In this document: in pieces, positions 62,000-64,000 of the stretch | Position numbering within the stretch: position 1 is the first letter of the stretch | How the letters are laid out: each line of letters opens with the position of its first letter | Assembly: GCF_002902945.1 (NCBI RefSeq) | Contig: NZ_CP026101.1 | Coordinates: 1,116,001 to 1,180,000, forward strand | Length of the DNA stretch: 64,000 nucleotides | Direction: 5' to 3' | Origin: Paraburkholderia caribensis | GTDB lineage: Bacteria; Pseudomonadota; Gammaproteobacteria; Burkholderiales; Burkholderiaceae | The notes under the pieces: generated by a model | Databases searched by the model: none | Seen by the model: only the letters and a program-made list of their open reading frames with translations | What the model was told of the DNA's origin: nothing | Translations under genes and position numbers: made by a program

Positions 62000-62830
62000 T
62001 CAGCGGCCAGGAACGCGGGCCGTCGCAAACGCGTAAAGCGCATCGAGCGTCGCGTCGGGCTGCTCGGACATCAGCGCGTGGCCGGCGTCGAGCGTGATCG
62101 TGTCGACGGGCACGTTCGCGCCGCGCAGCGCGTCGGCTAGGGCTTTGGCGGCGCGCGGCGGCGTCATCATGTCGCGCCTGCCGACAATCAGGCGCGTGGG
62201 GCAGCTCACCTGCGTGGCGCGCGCGAGGCCGTCCGTGTACGCGTTGCAGGCGCTGAAGTCGGTGTGAAAGAGTCGGGGTTCGCCCGTCGCCGAGACGCGC
62301 TCCATCAGCCGCTGGTTCATGCCGTGCAGCCAGAAGCCGGGCGCAGGGCAGGAGGGTTTCGCGGCGAGGGTCGAATGCGACCACTGGTTGACCATGTCGA
62401 TGGCTTCCGGCTCGCGCTCGCGCGCCGCGTCGAGCAGCGCGTCGGACACAGCCATCGGCACAGCCGTCGCGACGAGCGCCAGATGCGTCGCGCGTGACGC
62501 ATAGCGGGCCGCGAAGTCGAGTGCGACGAGCGAGCCCATGCTGTGCCCGGCGACGAACGCACGCGCCACGCCCATTGCGTCGAGCAACGCGGCGAGCCAG
62601 TCGGCCATCCCGGCGATGCTGGTCAGCGCCGGGCCGGCGCTGCGATGGTGGCCGGGCAGGTCGACGGCCAGCACGCCGAAACCGTGATGCGCGAAATAGC
62701 GCGTTTGCAGCGCCCAGACGCTGTGATCGTGCTCGGCGCCATGAATGAAGACGGCGGTGGGCAGGGCGGCGTCGAATGTCTTGCCGCCCGTGTAGACATA
62801 AGCCGGTTTGCCGTTGACGTCGACGATCAT
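62000..62830 (-). CDS. Alpha/beta-fold hydrolase
   Basis: A 276-residue hydrolase. FIHGAEHDHSVW provides the oxyanion loop, AGHSMGSLVALDFAAR holds the nucleophile Ser, VSCPTRLIVGRRDMMTPP the Asp, and LDAGHALMSEQPDATLDAL the His. The fold is complete and the cap lies in the middle. It overlaps the PLP-enzyme gene upstream by four bases (ATGA), so the two are translated together. The substrate is unknown; a link with sulfur amino acid metabolism is only suggested by this coupling. Confidence 0.9.
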   Translation of the reverse strand: MIVDVNGKPAYVYTGGKTFDAALPTAVFIHGAEHDHSVWALQTRYFAHHGFGVLAVDLPGHHRSAGPALTSIAGMADWLAALLDAMGVARAFVAGHSMGSLVALDFAARYASRATHLALVATAVPMAVSDALLDAAREREPEAIDMVNQWSHSTLAAKPSCPAPGFWLHGMNQRLMERVSATGEPRLFHTDFSACNAYTDGLARATQVSCPTRLIVGRRDMMTPPRAAKALADALRGANVPVDTITLDAGHALMSEQPDATLDALYAFATARVPGR

Positions 62831-64000
62831 GCGGACTCCTTGCGCGCCGGACGGGCGGGCTTCGAGGCGGCCTGTTGCGCAGCGCCACCCGCGGATTTCT
62901 GCGCGGCCTTGAGCGCGCGCTTGAGATCGTCGATCAGGTCGTCGGGGTCTTCCAGGCCGATCGAAAGACGTATCGTGCCTTCCGCTATGCCCGCGGCGAC
63001 TAGCGCGGCGGCGTCCATGCGGAAGTGCGTCGTCGACGCGGGATGAATGACCAGCGAGCGGGCGTCGCCGACGTTCGCAAGATGCGAGAACAGCGACAGC
63101 GCTTCGATGAACGCGCGGCCAGCGGCGCGGTCGCCGCGTAGATCGAAGCTGAACACGGCGCCCGCGCCGCGCGGCAGCAGGCGCTGCGCGAGCGCGTGAT
63201 CCGGGTGGGTCGGCAGTTCGGGATAGGCGACGGATTCGACGGCGGCATGGGCGGCGAGGAATTCGACCACCTTGCGCGTGTTCGCGACGTGGCGTTCCAT
63301 GCGCAGCGGCAGCGTTTCGATCCCTTGCAGCAGTTGCCACGCCGCTTGTGGATGCAGGCATGCGCCGAAGTCGCGCAACCCTTCGCGGCGGGCGCGCAGC
63401 AGGAACGGCGCGACGGTGCTTTCCTCGGCGAACACCATGCCGTGAAAGCCTTCGTACGGCTCGGTGAATTCCGGGAAACGCCCGGACGCGTCGAAGTCGA
63501 ACGTGCCGCCGTCGACGAGTACGCCGCCGATCGTCGTGCCGTGGCCCCCGAGGAACTTGGTCGCAGAGTGGTAGACGAAATCCGCGCCGTGGTCGAACGG
63601 CTTGAGCAGGTACGGCGTCGTGAAGGTCGAATCGACCAGCAAAGGCACGCGATGCTCGTGCGCGATCTGTGCGACCGTGGAAATATCGAGCACGTCGAGG
63701 CCCGGGTTGCCGAGCGTTTCGCCGAACAGCAGCTTCGTGTTCGGCCGCAGCGCGGCGCGCCACGCGTCGATGTCGCCCGGCTTCACGAACGTCGTTTCTA
63801 TGCCGAAGCGGCGCAGCGTGTAGTTGAGCAGGTTGTGCGAGCCGCCATAGAGCGCACTCGAGGCGACGATGTGCGAGCCCGCGCCCATCAGCGTTGCGAT
63901 CGCGAGGTGCAGCGCGGCCTGGCCGCTCGCCGTGCCGATCGCGCCCGCGCCGTTCTCGAGCGCGGCCACGCGCTCTTCGAACACGGCGACGGTCGGGTTC
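62827..64000 (-). CDS. O-acetylhomoserine sulfhydrylase / cystathionine gamma-synthase family PLP enzyme (5' end outside window)
   Basis: The frame stays open to the right edge, so the N-terminus is missing; about 390 residues are present. PLP-binding parts are TASGQAALHLAIATL, LVDSTFTTPYLLKPFDHGADFVYHSATKFLGGHGT with the Schiff-base lysine, and the C-terminal LSLFSHLANVGDARSLVIHPASTTH and IRLSIGLEDPDDLIDDL. These match MetY-type O-acetylhomoserine sulfhydrylase (homocysteine from O-acetylhomoserine and sulfide). A polar Lys/Ala tail ends the protein. The hydrolase gene overlaps its stop. Confidence 0.92.
   Translation of the reverse strand, partial: NPTVAVFEERVAALENGAGAIGTASGQAALHLAIATLMGAGSHIVASSALYGGSHNLLNYTLRRFGIETTFVKPGDIDAWRAALRPNTKLLFGETLGNPGLDVLDISTVAQIAHEHRVPLLVDSTFTTPYLLKPFDHGADFVYHSATKFLGGHGTTIGGVLVDGGTFDFDASGRFPEFTEPYEGFHGMVFAEESTVAPFLLRARREGLRDFGACLHPQAAWQLLQGIETLPLRMERHVANTRKVVEFLAAHAAVESVAYPELPTHPDHALAQRLLPRGAGAVFSFDLRGDRAAGRAFIEALSLFSHLANVGDARSLVIHPASTTHFRMDAAALVAAGIAEGTIRLSIGLEDPDDLIDDLKRALKAAQKSAGGAAQQAASKPARPARKESA

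Overview
The window looks like chromosomal DNA from a betaproteobacterium of the order Burkholderiales, most likely Paraburkholderia or a close relative. The reasons are high GC with strong third-position GC bias, the protein sequences of glnS, alaS, valS and uvrD, the iol/ABC cluster layout, and a dispersed palindromic element of a kind I associate with Paraburkholderia intergenic regions. No phage, plasmid, CRISPR, rRNA or tRNA signal was seen. Both ends cut a gene: a di-heme peroxidase-type cytochrome on the left and a Met/Cys-biosynthesis PLP enzyme on the right.

Layout. 1-12.5 kb: cytochrome peroxidase end, a small membrane protein, a surface-antigen-like protein translationally coupled to a Nudix hydrolase, an orphan glutamate/aspartate-type binding protein, glnS, gamma-glutamyltransferase, a small serine hydrolase, a class III CoA-transferase and alaS with a clear terminator. 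12.6-16.1 kb: a LysR regulator divergent from a YbfB-type MFS transporter, then a threonine aldolase. 16.3-21.7 kb: Fe-alcohol dehydrogenase, thioesterase and a tightly overlapping LivH-LivM-LivG-LivF transporter with no binding protein.

22.6-34.8 kb holds a myo-inositol regulon. Leftward runs binding protein, permease, ATPase, iolC (fused to an aldolase-like domain), iolD, iolE, iolB. Rightward runs an RpiR-type regulator (iolR), iolG and a second Gfo/Idh/MocA dehydrogenase. The shared control region carries palindromes including GGAA-N6-TTCC. Transport, oxidation, dehydration, ring opening, isomerisation, phosphorylation and aldol cleavage are all present; the malonate-semialdehyde dehydrogenase (iolA) is not in the window.

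34.9-46 kb: tusA-like gene, galU, valS, uvrD with an overlapping MTA/SAH nucleosidase, and prpE. 46-64 kb: Fsr-type MFS exporter, chemotaxis receptor, an aae-like aromatic acid efflux operon (outer membrane lipoprotein, FUSC pump, DUF1656, HlyD) divergent from its LysR regulator, a 53-residue membrane protein, a phosphoesterase, an FAD oxidoreductase, DUF2069-wrbA, a YihY-type protein, a DUF962 protein, and an alpha/beta hydrolase coupled to the PLP enzyme.

The most unusual structure is a family of four nested inverted-repeat elements of about 0.67 kb (near 21.7, 35.3, 45.3 and 49.5 kb). They have roughly 120-bp outer arms, 28-bp inner arms and a conserved core of about 85 bp. Two copies form a 603-bp inverted pair that appears identical and encloses galU-valS-uvrD-nucleosidase-prpE. 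The second point of interest is the Liv transporter, whose two ATP sites look asymmetric.
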